From: Tranquillimonas alkanivorans
GTDB lineage: Bacteria > Pseudomonadota > Alphaproteobacteria > Rhodobacterales > Rhodobacteraceae
Assembly: GCF_900115595.1 (NCBI RefSeq)
Contig: NZ_FOXA01000001.1
Coordinates: forward strand, 310,001 to 374,000
Reading direction: 5' to 3'
DNA: 64,000 nucleotides
Position 1 is the stretch's first letter. Every line of letters begins with the position of its first letter. Below, piece after piece: positions 8,888 through 17,861 of this stretch. Made by a program: the position numbers and the translations under genes. A model generated the notes under the pieces. That model made no database searches, was not told the origin of the DNA, and worked only from the letters and a program-made list of their open reading frames with translations.

Positions 8888-9721
8888 ATGACGACACCGG
8901 ACCACATCCCGCCGGACCCGGCGCTGGAAAGCCCGCTTGCCGCGGCGGTCGAGGCGCGAGACCGCGACGTGATGGCGATGGTCGCGCGGGCGGTGAACGA
9001 ACGGAACGTCGCGCTCGCCTATCAGCCGATCGTCCCCTCGGGGCGGCCGAACTATCCGGCCTTCTACGAAGGGCTGATCCGCGTGCTCGACGACCGCGGC
9101 CGGATCATCCCCGCGCGCGACTTCATCGGCGTGGTGGAAACCCATGAACTCGGCCGCCGGCTCGACGTGCTCGCGCTCGACTTCGGGCTCGAGAAACTGT
9201 CCGAGCGGATGGATCTCAGGCTCGCCATCAACATGTCGGCGCGCTCCATCGGCTACGCCCCTTGGCAACGCCTGCTCGACGACCGGCTGCGCGACGATCC
9301 CGAACTGGGCGAGCGGCTGATCCTCGAGATCACGGAAAGCTCGGCCATCCTGATGCCCGACGTGGTGCAGGCCTTCATGGCCGAGCTTCAGAACCGCGGC
9401 GTCAGCTTCGCCGTCGACAGCTTCGGCGCCGGCTACACCGCCCTGCGCCACCTGCGCGAGCTTTACTTCGACATCCTCAAGATCGACGGCCAGTTCGTGC
9501 GCGGCATCCGCCGCAACCCGGACAACCAGGCGCTGGTGCGCGCGATGGTCGCCATCGGGCAGCACTTCGACATGGTCACCGTCGCCGAAAGCGTCGAGGC
9601 GCGGGAAGATGCGGACTGCCTCGTCCGGCTGGGGGTCGAATGCATGCAGGGCTACTATTTCGGCGCGCCCACCCTGCGCCCCCGGTGGGACGCCGCACCG
9701 TCCGAAGCCGCGGCCGGCTGA
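8888..9721 (+). CDS. EAL-domain protein with degenerate metal site
   Basis: A 277-residue protein that is essentially one EAL domain, the fold that hydrolyses cyclic di-GMP to pGpG. Visible landmarks are E61 in EGLIR (normally EAL), N115 in INMS, E147 in LEITE, D177 in VDSFGAGY, K198 in ILKID, E234/E237 in AESVE and Q254 in MQGYYFG. The second aspartate of the canonical DDFGTG loop, a ligand of the second metal, is serine (S178). It may therefore be a weak or inactive phosphodiesterase acting as a c-di-GMP sensor. No GGDEF, PAS or membrane segment is present. Start 8888 has AAGGGG seven bases upstream. Confidence 0.88.
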   Translation: MTTPDHIPPDPALESPLAAAVEARDRDVMAMVARAVNERNVALAYQPIVPSGRPNYPAFYEGLIRVLDDRGRIIPARDFIGVVETHELGRRLDVLALDFGLEKLSERMDLRLAINMSARSIGYAPWQRLLDDRLRDDPELGERLILEITESSAILMPDVVQAFMAELQNRGVSFAVDSFGAGYTALRHLRELYFDILKIDGQFVRGIRRNPDNQALVRAMVAIGQHFDMVTVAESVEAREDADCLVRLGVECMQGYYFGAPTLRPRWDAAPSEAAAG

Positions 9722-9862
9722 CGCCGGCGCGGCATCTCCTCCGTTGCGCTCGGGCCCCGCGCCGCCTAACACTCGCTGTAATCCGGCGGAGGACGCCGGT
9801 CGCCGGCCTTGCGTCGCCGCGTCCTCTCGCCTGTCGTTTGACGGATGAGAGGGAGTATTCAC

Positions 9863-11035
9863 ATGACCAACGTCGTAATCGCCTCGGCCGCCCGGACCGC
9901 CGTGGGCAGCTTCGGGGGCGCCTTCGCCAACACGCCGGCCCATGACCTCGGCGCCACCGTGCTGCAGGCCATCGTCGAGCGCGCGGGTATCGACAAGGGC
10001 GAGGTGTCCGAAACGATCCTGGGCCAGGTGCTGACCGCCGGCCAGGGCCAGAACCCGGCGCGCCAGGCGCACATAAACGCCGGTCTTCCGCAGGAAAGCG
10101 CCGCCTGGGGCATCAACCAGGTCTGCGGCTCGGGCCTGCGGGCCGTCGCGCTCGGCGCGCAGCACATCCTTCTGGGCGACGCCTCGATCGTCGCAGCCGG
10201 CGGGCAGGAAAACATGTCGATGTCGCCCCACTGCGCCAACCTGCGCAACGGGCACAAGATGGGCGACATGAAGTTCATCGACACCATGATCAAGGACGGC
10301 CTGTGGGATGCCTTCAACGGCTACCACATGGGCCAGACGGCCGAGAACGTCGCCGAGAAGTGGCAGATCAGCCGCGATCAGCAGGACGAGTTCGCCGTCC
10401 GCTCGCAGAACAAGGCCGAAGAGGCGCAGAACGCCGGGCGCTTTCAGGACGAAATCGTCAGCTACACGGTCAAGACCCGCAAGGGCGACATCGTCGTGGA
10501 CAAGGACGAATACATCCGCCACGGCGCCACCATCGAGGCGATGCAGAAGCTGCGCCCGGCCTTCACCAAGGACGGCAGCGTGACCGCCGCGAACGCGTCC
10601 GGCATCAACGACGGCGCGGCCGGCGTGCTCCTGATGTCCGCCGACGAGGCCGAGAAGCGCGGCATCGAGCCGCTGGCGCGCATCGCCTCCTACGCGACCG
10701 CCGGGCTCGATCCGTCGATCATGGGCGTGGGCCCGATCCATGCCAGCCGCAAGGCGCTGGAGAAAGCCGGCTGGAAGGTCGACGACCTCGACCTGATCGA
10801 GGCGAACGAGGCCTTCGCCGCCCAAGCCTGCGCCGTGAACAAAGACATGGGTTGGGATCCCGAGAAGGTGAACGTCAATGGCGGCGCCATCGCCATCGGC
10901 CATCCCATCGGCGCCTCGGGCGCGCGGGTCCTGAACACGCTCCTGTTCGAGATGAAGCGCCGGGACGCGAAGAACGGCCTCGCCACGCTGTGCATCGGCG
11001 GCGGCATGGGCGTCGCCCTCTGCGTCGAACGCTGA
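9863..11035 (+). CDS. acetyl-CoA C-acetyltransferase (thiolase)
   Basis: Condenses two acetyl-CoA to acetoacetyl-CoA, or cleaves 3-ketoacyl-CoA in reverse. At 390 residues it is a typical biosynthetic-type thiolase (PhaA/AtoB). The nucleophile is C88 in INQVCGSG, the catalytic His about 347 in GHPIGASG, and the second Cys about 377 in CIGGGMG; GGQENMS is also present. Start 9863 has GAGAGGGAG about seven bases upstream. No phaB follows immediately; the next gene is a patatin-like protein 37 nt downstream, with a perfect 9-bp GC hairpin between them. A role in polyhydroxybutyrate synthesis is possible but the context does not prove it. Confidence 0.93.
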   Translation: MTNVVIASAARTAVGSFGGAFANTPAHDLGATVLQAIVERAGIDKGEVSETILGQVLTAGQGQNPARQAHINAGLPQESAAWGINQVCGSGLRAVALGAQHILLGDASIVAAGGQENMSMSPHCANLRNGHKMGDMKFIDTMIKDGLWDAFNGYHMGQTAENVAEKWQISRDQQDEFAVRSQNKAEEAQNAGRFQDEIVSYTVKTRKGDIVVDKDEYIRHGATIEAMQKLRPAFTKDGSVTAANASGINDGAAGVLLMSADEAEKRGIEPLARIASYATAGLDPSIMGVGPIHASRKALEKAGWKVDDLDLIEANEAFAAQACAVNKDMGWDPEKVNVNGGAIAIGHPIGASGARVLNTLLFEMKRRDAKNGLATLCIGGGMGVALCVER

Positions 11036-11043
11036 AGAAGGGG

Positions 11044-11064
11044 CGGGGCGGCCCGGCCGCCCCG
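11044..11064 (+). terminator. GC-rich hairpin between thiolase and patatin genes
   Basis: A perfect 9-bp inverted repeat (CGGGGCGGC / GCCGCCCCG) with a 3-nt loop lies 8 nt after the thiolase stop and 8 nt before the patatin ATG. There is no T-tract, so it may act as a Rho-type pause, as mRNA 3' protection, or to restrict initiation of the next gene, which has no visible ribosome site. Confidence 0.4.
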
Positions 11065-11072
11065 CGACCGCT

Positions 11073-11915
11073 ATGAGCGACACGCAGATTTCCCCGTTCG
11101 AGCAAATCGTCTTCTCAGGCGGCGGCACCCGCTGTTTCTGGCAAGGCGGCTTCATGGAGGTGTTCTGCGACAAGGTGCCGATTGCCCCCGCCCGCGTCGC
11201 CGGTGTGTCGGGCGGAGCGCTGGCCGGGGCGTGCTATCTGGCCGGGCGCGAACGGCGGCTGCTCGAGGTGATGCAGGACGCGTTCCGCGACCAGGACAGC
11301 AACGTGAACTGGCACGTGCGCGAGGATGGCGGCCTGACCCCGCACCAGCGCCTGTACCGCGAGGTCGTCGAGACGGTGCTTGACGCCGACGCGCAGAAGC
11401 ACGTGGCGGCCGGGCCGCACTTCCAGATCCTCCTCGCGCATCCGCCGCTCAGCCTGATGCCCAAGCTCGGAGGCATGATCTCGACCCTGCTTTACGAGGC
11501 CGAGCTGCACACCCTCTCGCGCCCCGACGGCCAGTGGCCGGGGCGCATGGGCCTTGGTCACTCCCTCGTCGACGCCCGCGCCGTCGCGGCCGAGGGGCGG
11601 CTGGCCGAACTGGTGATCGCCGCCGCGACGATCCCGCCGATCTTCGACCTGCCGCTCTGGAACGACCGGCCGGTGATCGACGGCGGCATGTTCAGCCAGG
11701 TGCCGACGCCCGAACCGGACGAGGGCCGCACGCTCGTCCTGCTGACCCGCCGCTACGACCGCCTGCCGGGCGACGAACGCTGCACCTTCGTCGAACCTTC
11801 AGACGAGGTGCCGGCAGACAAGATCGACTTCACCGACCCCGGCAAGATCCGCCGCACCTGGGACCAGGGAGAAGAGGACGCCCGCGCCTTCCTGAAGGCG
11901 CATCCCGACCTCTAG
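11073..11915 (+). CDS. patatin-like phospholipase
   Basis: A 280-residue patatin-fold acyl hydrolase. The oxyanion loop GGGTR (residues 17-20) is followed by the nucleophile elbow GVSGG with Ser46, and the catalytic partner Asp sits in VIDGGMF near residue 203, completing the Ser-Asp dyad. No signal peptide is visible, so it is probably cytoplasmic or membrane-peripheral. Substrate is unknown; related bacterial proteins cleave phospholipids or other acyl esters. It follows the thiolase gene with a strong GC hairpin just before its ATG, so it may be expressed at low level from the same transcript. Confidence 0.85.
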   Translation: MSDTQISPFEQIVFSGGGTRCFWQGGFMEVFCDKVPIAPARVAGVSGGALAGACYLAGRERRLLEVMQDAFRDQDSNVNWHVREDGGLTPHQRLYREVVETVLDADAQKHVAAGPHFQILLAHPPLSLMPKLGGMISTLLYEAELHTLSRPDGQWPGRMGLGHSLVDARAVAAEGRLAELVIAAATIPPIFDLPLWNDRPVIDGGMFSQVPTPEPDEGRTLVLLTRRYDRLPGDERCTFVEPSDEVPADKIDFTDPGKIRRTWDQGEEDARAFLKAHPDL

Positions 11916-12039
11916 CAGCCAATCCTTGCACAGCCGTTAAACCTCGCCCTTCGGCGCCGGGGGCGAAAATGTACACCGTTGGTCCGGGAATGCACGTTTC
12001 GTCCTTTTTCGACCGGCCCCCGCGGGCTAATCCGCGCCC

Positions 12040-12930
12040 ATGTCCGCCGCCTCCTCCCCCTCCACCACGCGCACCCGCGCCACCGCCATCGGTTTCGTCG
12101 CCGTCCTTCTCTGGGCGCTGCTCGCCCTGCTCACGGTCGGCTCCGCCCCGATCCCGCCCTTCCAGCTCAACGCGATCTGCTTCGCCATCGGCGGCGTCAT
12201 CGGCCTGGTCTGGGTCGCCGCGACCGGCGGCGCGAGCCGCCTGCTCGCCGTCCCGCTTCGCGTGTATCTCTTTGGAACCGCGGGACTTTTCGGATACCAC
12301 TTCTTCTACTTCTCGTCCCTGCGCAACGCGCCCCCGGCCGAGGCGGGGCTGATCGCCTATCTCTGGCCCCTGCTCATCGTGCTCTTCTCGGGCCTCCTGC
12401 CCGGCGAACGGCTGCGTCGCGGTCACGTGCTCGGCGGCCTCGTCGGCTTCACCGGAGCGGCCCTGATCCTCGGCCGCGCGGGCCTGGCCTTCGACCACGC
12501 CGCCTTGCCCGGTTACGGCTTCGCAATCCTCTGCGCCCTGACCTGGAGCAGCTATTCCGTCCTGTCCCGCCGCCTTGGCGGCACACCGACCGACAGCGTC
12601 GCCGTCTTCTGCACAGCCTCGGCGGTTCTGTCCCTGCTCGCGCACCTCGCGCTGGAAGAAACGGTCTGACCGCGGGATACGGTCGGATGGGCCTCGGCCG
12701 TTGCGCTGGGACTCGGGCCGGTGGGGCTGGCCTTTTATGTCTGGGATATCGGGGTGAAACGCGGGGACATCCAGCTTCTGGGCGTGGCGTCCTATGCGGC
12801 ACCGCTCCTGTCCACCGCCTTGCTGATTCTTGCCGGTATCGCCCCGGCCTCGTGGCTCCTGATCGCGGCCGCCGCGCTCATCGCCGGCGGGGCAGCGCTG
12901 GCGGCCCGCGCCAGCGCCAGAAGCTCCTAG
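12040..12930 (+). pseudogene. EamA/DMT-family transporter interrupted by an in-frame TGA
   Basis: The first 209 residues form a normal drug/metabolite-type (EamA) exporter with six to seven helices, then stop at TGA (12667-12669) right after EETV. The same frame continues without a shift for another 86 codons (PRDTVGWASAVALGLGPVG..., then FYVWDIGVKRGDIQ and two further helices) to a TAG at 12930, giving the about 296 codons usual for this family. In relatives I recall a Trp at this point (ETVWP), so a single TGG-to-TGA change explains it. The truncated product would lack the last three or four helices. Alternatives are a sequencing error or readthrough. The 3' stop overlaps the convergent DUF465 stop in CTAG. 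Confidence 0.85.
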
Positions 12931-13094
12931 TGTTGCGACAGCCTTTGGATCTGCTCCTTCAAGCGGAGCTTTTGCTTCTTTAGTTCAGCGATTTGGAGGT
13001 CGTTCGAGCCGGGGCTGCGTTGCGCCGTTTCGACCTCCTGCGAGAGAGTTTGATGCTTTCTCCTCAGTTCGTTCAGGTGTGAACTCAGGCTCAT
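12927..13094 (-). CDS. DUF465 (YdcH-type) small coiled-coil protein
   Basis: A 55-residue, highly charged, helical protein (MSLSSHLNELRRKHQTLSQE...) with the DUF465/YdcH pattern: two amphipathic helices separated by a short SPGSND turn, and LKKQKLRLKEQIQRL in the second. No function is assigned to the family. The start at 13094 has a perfect AGGAGG seven bases upstream, which decides it against a longer reading. The region upstream (13149-13217) is AT-richer than its surroundings and probably holds the promoter. Its stop overlaps the stop of the convergent broken EamA gene. Confidence 0.85.
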   Translation of the reverse strand: MSLSSHLNELRRKHQTLSQEVETAQRSPGSNDLQIAELKKQKLRLKEQIQRLSQH

Positions 13095-13217
13095 CGCGGT
13101 CCTCCTCTCAAGGTGTGGCGCAGCGGCCAGAATGCCGCCGCGAAACAAAGTGCATCACAGACCGATGTCATTGTCACGCATCAGTCACATATTCCGACTC
13201 ATCTGGTAATTTTTTGC

Positions 13218-13970
13218 TTAACGCGGCAACGCCGCCGCGTCCCGCAGCACCGCCGACACCTCGGGGCGGTAGCTTTCCCCGTCCCGTTCGTGCCGCGCCC
13301 CCTCGTGCATGACCAGCGGCGGCAGAAGGCGGAAGGCGGCACGCCCGCCCTTCACCCCCTGCAACAGCACAAGGCTGGCATTGCGCCCATCGCGCGGGAC
13401 CACCGGGCGCAGGGTCAGGCTGCCCAGGCGCGCGTCGCAGGCCGACAGAAGGTCCGGCAGGCGGTCGGCGCGCTGGATCAGGCTGAACGTGCCGCGCGGC
13501 TTCAGCCGCCGCAGCCCGGCGTCGAGCCAGACGGCAAGCGGCGTCTCCTCGGCCAGGGCGGCCTCCCGCCCCGGATCGGCGGCGGCCGAGCGCGCGGCGG
13601 CGTCGTAGTAGGGCGGGTTGGCGAGGACGTGAGCGACCTGCATCTGCCGCAGGGCCGCGGGGGGCGCGGCCAGGTCGCCCTCGAACACCTCGAAGGCCGC
13701 ACCGTTTTCCTCGGCGTTGCGCCGCGCCAGCGCCGCGTAGTCCGGCTGCCGCTCCAGCCCCACGACCGAAACACCGGGCACCCGCGCCGCCAGGCACAGC
13801 GCCGCCGCGCCGACACCGCAGCCAAGGTCCAGCGCCGTCTGCCCCGCCACGGCGGGCACAGCGGCGGCCAGCAGCACCGGGTCCACCCCGGCGCGGTACC
13901 CTTTCGCCGGCTGCCAGAGGATCACGCGCCCGCCGAGAAAGGCGTCGCGGGTCAGGTCGCCCATTCTCAT
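13218..13970 (-). CDS. tRNA1(Val) adenine-N6-type methyltransferase (TrmN6-like)
   Basis: A 250-residue Rossmann-fold SAM-dependent methyltransferase. Motif I is LDLGCGVGAAALCLAAR near residue 48, the acidic end of strand 2 is VVGLERQ, and motif IV is ANPPYYD near 118, the NPPY signature of N6-adenine or N5-glutamine methyltransferases. The family of short proteins beginning MGDLTRDAFLGGRV, followed by a QPAKGYRAGVDPVLLAAA segment, is annotated as tRNA1(Val) A37 N6-methyltransferase. The start at 13970 overlaps the upstream DUF2007 stop (ATGA); an ATG at 13964 is the alternative. Target specificity is by family resemblance only. Confidence 0.82.
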   Translation of the reverse strand: MRMGDLTRDAFLGGRVILWQPAKGYRAGVDPVLLAAAVPAVAGQTALDLGCGVGAAALCLAARVPGVSVVGLERQPDYAALARRNAEENGAAFEVFEGDLAAPPAALRQMQVAHVLANPPYYDAAARSAAADPGREAALAEETPLAVWLDAGLRRLKPRGTFSLIQRADRLPDLLSACDARLGSLTLRPVVPRDGRNASLVLLQGVKGGRAAFRLLPPLVMHEGARHERDGESYRPEVSAVLRDAAALPR

Positions 13971-14182
13971 CCCTCGAGCGGGATGTCGTTGTCCTTCAGC
14001 ACGGCGCGGGCGATGAACAGATCCTCGTCCCGCACCATGATCCGGCGCGGCAAAATTCCGATGGAGCCCTCGAGGACGCTCATATGGACGTCCATCTCGA
14101 AGCAATCTATATGCTCGCCCTGAAGAAGGGCCTTGGCATAGGCGACGAGAGTCGGATCGGTGGTGCGGATCAGCTCTTTCAT
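13967..14182 (-). CDS. DUF2007 domain protein
   Basis: A 71-residue soluble protein (MKELIRTTDPTLVAYAKALL...) with the ferredoxin-like DUF2007 pattern: a strand, a helix resembling AKALLQGEHIDCFEMD, and a C-terminal RIMVRDEDLFIARAVLKD. DUF2007 proteins are annotated as putative signal-transducing proteins without experimental function. It is translationally coupled (ATGA) to the downstream methyltransferase and divergent from the polyprenyl synthase gene across about 56 nt. Confidence 0.82.
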   Translation of the reverse strand: MKELIRTTDPTLVAYAKALLQGEHIDCFEMDVHMSVLEGSIGILPRRIMVRDEDLFIARAVLKDNDIPLEG

Positions 14183-14238
14183 GCCGGGGAGTTAATGGCA
14201 GCCCGCGGGGCGTGTCGAGCACCGATGACGGACGAGTG

Positions 14239-15237
14239 ATGGGACTGGACGCGCCGACAGCGAAACCGCACGAGCGCCTCGCCACCGCCTTGGCTACCGA
14301 GCTGACGGCGGTCGACGCGCTGATCCGCCAGCGGATGTCGTCCGAACACGCGCCCCGCATCCCGGAGGTGACGGCCCACCTGATCGAGGCGGGCGGCAAG
14401 CGCGTCCGCCCGATGCTGACGCTCGCCGCCGCGCGCATGTGCGGCTATGAGGGCGAGGATCACACGAAGCTCGCGGCGACGGTGGAGTTCATCCACACCG
14501 CCACGCTGCTGCACGACGACGTGGTGGACGAAAGCGACCGGCGGCGCGGGCGGCCGACCGCGAACCTGCTGTGGGACAACAAGTCGAGCGTGCTGGTCGG
14601 CGACTACCTGTTCGCCCGCTCGTTCCAGCTGATGGTCGAGACAGGATCGCTGCGCGTGCTCGACATTCTGGCCAACGCCTCGGCCACGATCTCCGAGGGC
14701 GAGGTGCTCCAGCTTACGGCGGCGCAGAACCTGTCGACGGGCCCCGAGACGTACCTGAAGGTCGTGCGCGGCAAGACGGCGGCGCTGTTTTCGGCCGCGG
14801 CCGAGGTGGGCGGCGTGATCGCCGGCGCGCCCGAGCCGCTGGTACGGGCGCTGTGGACCTATGGCGACGCGCTGGGGATCGCGTTCCAGATGGTCGACGA
14901 CCTGCTCGACTGGACGGACGGTGACACCATCGGCAAGAACACCGGCGACGACTTCCGCGAGCGCAAGCTGACCCTGCCGATGATCCACGCCGTTGCCGCC
15001 GCCAGCATCGAAGAGCGGACGTTCTGGACCCGCACGATCGAGAAGGGCGACCAGCGCGAGGGCGACGTGGCCCGCGCCAGGGAGCTGCTCGAACGGCACG
15101 GCGCGCTGGAGGAGGTGCGCAAGGAAGCGCTTGGTTGGGCCGACCGGGCCAAGGACGCGCTGCGCGAGGCGCCCGAGGGCGAGCTGCGCGACATGCTGCA
15201 CGACCTGGCCGACTACGTGGTCGCGCGGATCAGCTAG
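14239..15237 (+). CDS. polyprenyl (octa/decaprenyl) diphosphate synthase
   Basis: Builds the long isoprenoid tail of ubiquinone by chain elongation of farnesyl/geranyl diphosphate with isopentenyl diphosphate. The 332-residue protein has the two aspartate-rich motifs of trans-prenyltransferases, DDVVD near residue 93 ([15 protein letters not shown]) and DDLLD near 219 ([13 protein letters not shown]), plus GGKRVRPML near 54. Small residues before the first motif are consistent with long-chain products, but chain length cannot be read reliably; ubiquinone-10 would be expected in this family. The start at 14239 ([10 protein letters not shown]) is preferred over a GTG at 14212. Its TAG overlaps the convergent ispE stop in CTAG. 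Confidence 0.9.
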   Translation: MGLDAPTAKPHERLATALATELTAVDALIRQRMSSEHAPRIPEVTAHLIEAGGKRVRPMLTLAAARMCGYEGEDHTKLAATVEFIHTATLLHDDVVDESDRRRGRPTANLLWDNKSSVLVGDYLFARSFQLMVETGSLRVLDILANASATISEGEVLQLTAAQNLSTGPETYLKVVRGKTAALFSAAAEVGGVIAGAPEPLVRALWTYGDALGIAFQMVDDLLDWTDGDTIGKNTGDDFRERKLTLPMIHAVAAASIEERTFWTRTIEKGDQREGDVARARELLERHGALEEVRKEALGWADRAKDALREAPEGELRDMLHDLADYVVARIS

Positions 15238-16061
15238 GCCAGCCCGCAGGCCTCCACCCACCAGTCCGGATGCAGCTCGCGCAGGGCACGTGCGGCGTCG
15301 TCGGCGGCCACGGCGTCGGCGTAAAGCCCGAAGCAGGTCGCGCCCGAGCCAGACATCCGCGCCAGCAGGCAGCCCTCGGTCTCCGCGAGCCGCGACAGCA
15401 CGACGCCGATGGCAGGCTCGGCAGTGCGGGCGGGCAGTTCCAGATCGTTGCGCTGTCCCGCCAGCCAGTCGGCGAGCGCCGTCGCATCCCGCCACTGCGG
15501 CAATTCGGGCGGCATCGGCGCGTTGTCGGGGGTCGAGAGCAGGCGGAATACCTCCGGCGTCGAAACGGCGACGCCGGGATTGACCAGCACCAGGCTCACC
15601 GACGGCAGGTCCGGCACCGGGTCCAGCCGTTCGCCGATGCCGCGCATCCGGGCAGGCCGGGCGGACAGGCAGACGGGGACGTCGGCACCAAGCGGAAGCG
15701 TGTCGCCGGGCAGCGGGCGGCCGTCGAGTGCGTGCAGCGCCCGCAGCGCCGCCGCCGCGTCGGACGATCCGCCGCCGATGCCCGAGGCCGTCGGCAAGTG
15801 CTTGTCCAGCGTGATAGCGCAGGGCACCCCGCCGATCAGCCGCGCGGCCTTCAGCACCAGGTTGCCGTCATCCTCCGGCACGCCCTCTGCCCGCGGCCCG
15901 ATCACCCGCAGCGACCAGTCGCGCGCCGGCTCGACGCTCACCCGGTCGCCCGCGCCCGCGAAGACCACGAGACTGTCGAGCAGGTGATAGCCGTCGTCCC
16001 GACGGCCGGTGACGTGGAGCGTCAGGTTGATCTTCGCCGGTGCGAAGGCCTCAGTTGCCAT
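15234..16061 (-). CDS. ispE: 4-diphosphocytidyl-2-C-methyl-D-erythritol kinase
   Basis: Phosphorylates CDP-methylerythritol in the MEP pathway to isopentenyl diphosphate. At 275 residues it is a GHMP kinase with the N-terminal [20 protein letters not shown] motif, the glycine-rich ATP loop [20 protein letters not shown] near 95, and the C-terminal [13 protein letters not shown]. The start at 16061 ([12 protein letters not shown]) lies within the last 11 nt of the TPR gene, so the two are probably cotranscribed and coupled. Downstream, its stop codon overlaps that of the convergent polyprenyl synthase, placing an isoprenoid-precursor gene tail-to-tail with an isoprenoid-chain gene. Confidence 0.94.
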   Translation of the reverse strand: MATEAFAPAKINLTLHVTGRRDDGYHLLDSLVVFAGAGDRVSVEPARDWSLRVIGPRAEGVPEDDGNLVLKAARLIGGVPCAITLDKHLPTASGIGGGSSDAAAALRALHALDGRPLPGDTLPLGADVPVCLSARPARMRGIGERLDPVPDLPSVSLVLVNPGVAVSTPEVFRLLSTPDNAPMPPELPQWRDATALADWLAGQRNDLELPARTAEPAIGVVLSRLAETEGCLLARMSGSGATCFGLYADAVAADDAARALRELHPDWWVEACGLA

Positions 16062-17757
16062 CGGCGACAGACAGCGGCTCGCCCTCGTCCTCAAGCACCG
16101 CGTCCAGCCCGATTTCCAGCTTGCGGCGGATGCGCTTGGGGTCGGCCTCGGTCTCTTCGGCATCGTCGATGAAGGACAGGGCGCGCTTCCACTGGAACTC
16201 GGCCTCACGCTCGCGCCCGACGGACCACAGCACGTCGCCCAGGTGGTCGTTGATCACCGGGTCGACCGGCATAAGCTCGACCGCACGCTCCATCGGCTCC
16301 ACCGCCTCGTCGTAGCGGCCCAGGCGGTAAAGCACCCAGCCCAGCGAGTCGGCGATGTAGCCGGATTCGGGTCGCGCGGCGACGGCGCGCTCGATCATGT
16401 CGAGCGCCTCGTCCAGGTTCTCACCCATCTCGACATAGGAATAGCCGAGGTAGTTCAGCACCTGCGGCTGGTCCGGGCGCAGGTCCAGCGCCTTGCGGAA
16501 ATCGGCCTCGGCCTCGTCCCAGCGGTCGGTGCGCTCGTTCGCGATGCCGCGCGAGAAATAGACGATCCACTGGTCCTCGGACTCGCCCTCGAACTGCGCC
16601 ACCGCGTCGTCGTAGGCGCGGCGCGCCTGCTCATAGCGGTTCATGCCGCGCAGTGTGTCGCCCAGGCGGACGTGCAGCATGGTGTTGTCGGGGTTCAGCT
16701 CGATCAGCTGCTGCATCACCTCGATCGCCGCGTCCTCCTTGCCCGAGGCGCGCAACGCCTCGGCGCGGCCCATCTCGGCCGCCTCGAAGGCCGGCTCCGA
16801 ACGGGGGATCTTGCGATACGCCTCGATGGCGAGATCGTGGCGCTCCATCTGCTCAAGCAGCGCGGCCGTCAGCAGCAGCGCCTCGATGTGGCCCGGGCGC
16901 AGGTACTCGGTGAGCTGGGAGTAAAGGATCGTATAGCCCTCGGCCGCCTCGCCGCTGAGCGCGTTCGCGATGGAGTGGAGGGTCTCGGCAACGCCGTCCG
17001 CCGGCTGGCGGATCGAGTCGAAGGGCAGCGGCTCACCGGTCTCGAGCTTGACGACCAAAGCCTCGAGCGAGGCGTCGAGCGCGCCGCCGAAATACTCATC
17101 GATCAACGCGAGCGCGTCGTCGTTGCGGCCCAGCTGGCTGAGCACCTCGGCATGGGCCACCACGCCGCGCCGGGTCAGGCGCAGGCCGCCGTCCTCGTCG
17201 CTCGACAGAATCCCGTCCGCCCCCTCGTAATCCCCGGCCGAGGCCAGCGCGAGCGCCTTGTGATACAGGCCGAAGGCGCGAACGCCCTGCGTCTCGGCCA
17301 CCTCGTCGAACGCCTCGAGCGCGTCGGACATGCGCCCTTCGCCCACCAGCGCCCAGCCGCGCACCAGACCGTCGAACAGCGGGCCGACCGACTGCCCGGC
17401 GTCCATGTCGGCAAGGATCGCGCTCCAGTCGCTCTCTTTCGCCTGCTCGGCGATCAGCACCATGTTCGCCACCTGGCTGTCGGTGCCGGTCTGCATCAGC
17501 CGGCGAGCCACGGTCGCCGCCCGGTCGACATCGCCCATCGCGACGTAGGATGTGACGGCGTTTTCCAGCAGGTCGGGGTTCGCCGCGTCGCGGATCAGGG
17601 CCTGCGCGTAGTACTGCGCCGCCTTCTCGTAGTCGCTGAAGAACTGCGCGTGGCGCGCGGCGAGGTAGGCGCCCGAATCCTGCGCCACTGCAGCGCCACC
17701 GCTGACGGCGAGGCAGGCGGCAAGGGCAAGGCTGCTGGGGCGAAGGGTAAAGGGCAT
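16051..17757 (-). CDS. exported tetratricopeptide-repeat protein
   Basis: A 568-residue protein with a Sec-type signal ([17 protein letters not shown], cleavage after AVAQ or nearby) and at least nine helical repeats of TPR type, best seen in the C-terminal half: [40 protein letters not shown] and [20 protein letters not shown]. It therefore acts in the periplasm, probably as a scaffold. TPR proteins of this length just upstream of ispE are usual in Rhodobacteraceae, but the partner is unknown. The gene overlaps ispE by 11 nt. The C terminus ends with an acidic patch (EDEGEPLS). Confidence 0.88.
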   Translation of the reverse strand: MPFTLRPSSLALAACLAVSGGAAVAQDSGAYLAARHAQFFSDYEKAAQYYAQALIRDAANPDLLENAVTSYVAMGDVDRAATVARRLMQTGTDSQVANMVLIAEQAKESDWSAILADMDAGQSVGPLFDGLVRGWALVGEGRMSDALEAFDEVAETQGVRAFGLYHKALALASAGDYEGADGILSSDEDGGLRLTRRGVVAHAEVLSQLGRNDDALALIDEYFGGALDASLEALVVKLETGEPLPFDSIRQPADGVAETLHSIANALSGEAAEGYTILYSQLTEYLRPGHIEALLLTAALLEQMERHDLAIEAYRKIPRSEPAFEAAEMGRAEALRASGKEDAAIEVMQQLIELNPDNTMLHVRLGDTLRGMNRYEQARRAYDDAVAQFEGESEDQWIVYFSRGIANERTDRWDEAEADFRKALDLRPDQPQVLNYLGYSYVEMGENLDEALDMIERAVAARPESGYIADSLGWVLYRLGRYDEAVEPMERAVELMPVDPVINDHLGDVLWSVGREREAEFQWKRALSFIDDAEETEADPKRIRRKLEIGLDAVLEDEGEPLSVADGN

Positions 17758-17861
17758 GGGCAGGACCTTCTGCTGCGTGTGACGGTCCGGTAAAACCTAG
17801 TCCCTCGCCCCCCGGGGCGCAACGCGGCGGAGCCGCCCGGGGGCGGCTCCTGACGCAACCG

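Noticed and set aside
11941-12039. Loose inverted repeat (CGAAAATGTACA ... ATGCACGTTTCG) before the EamA gene
   Set aside because: Arms match only with shifts and mismatches; indistinguishable from chance.
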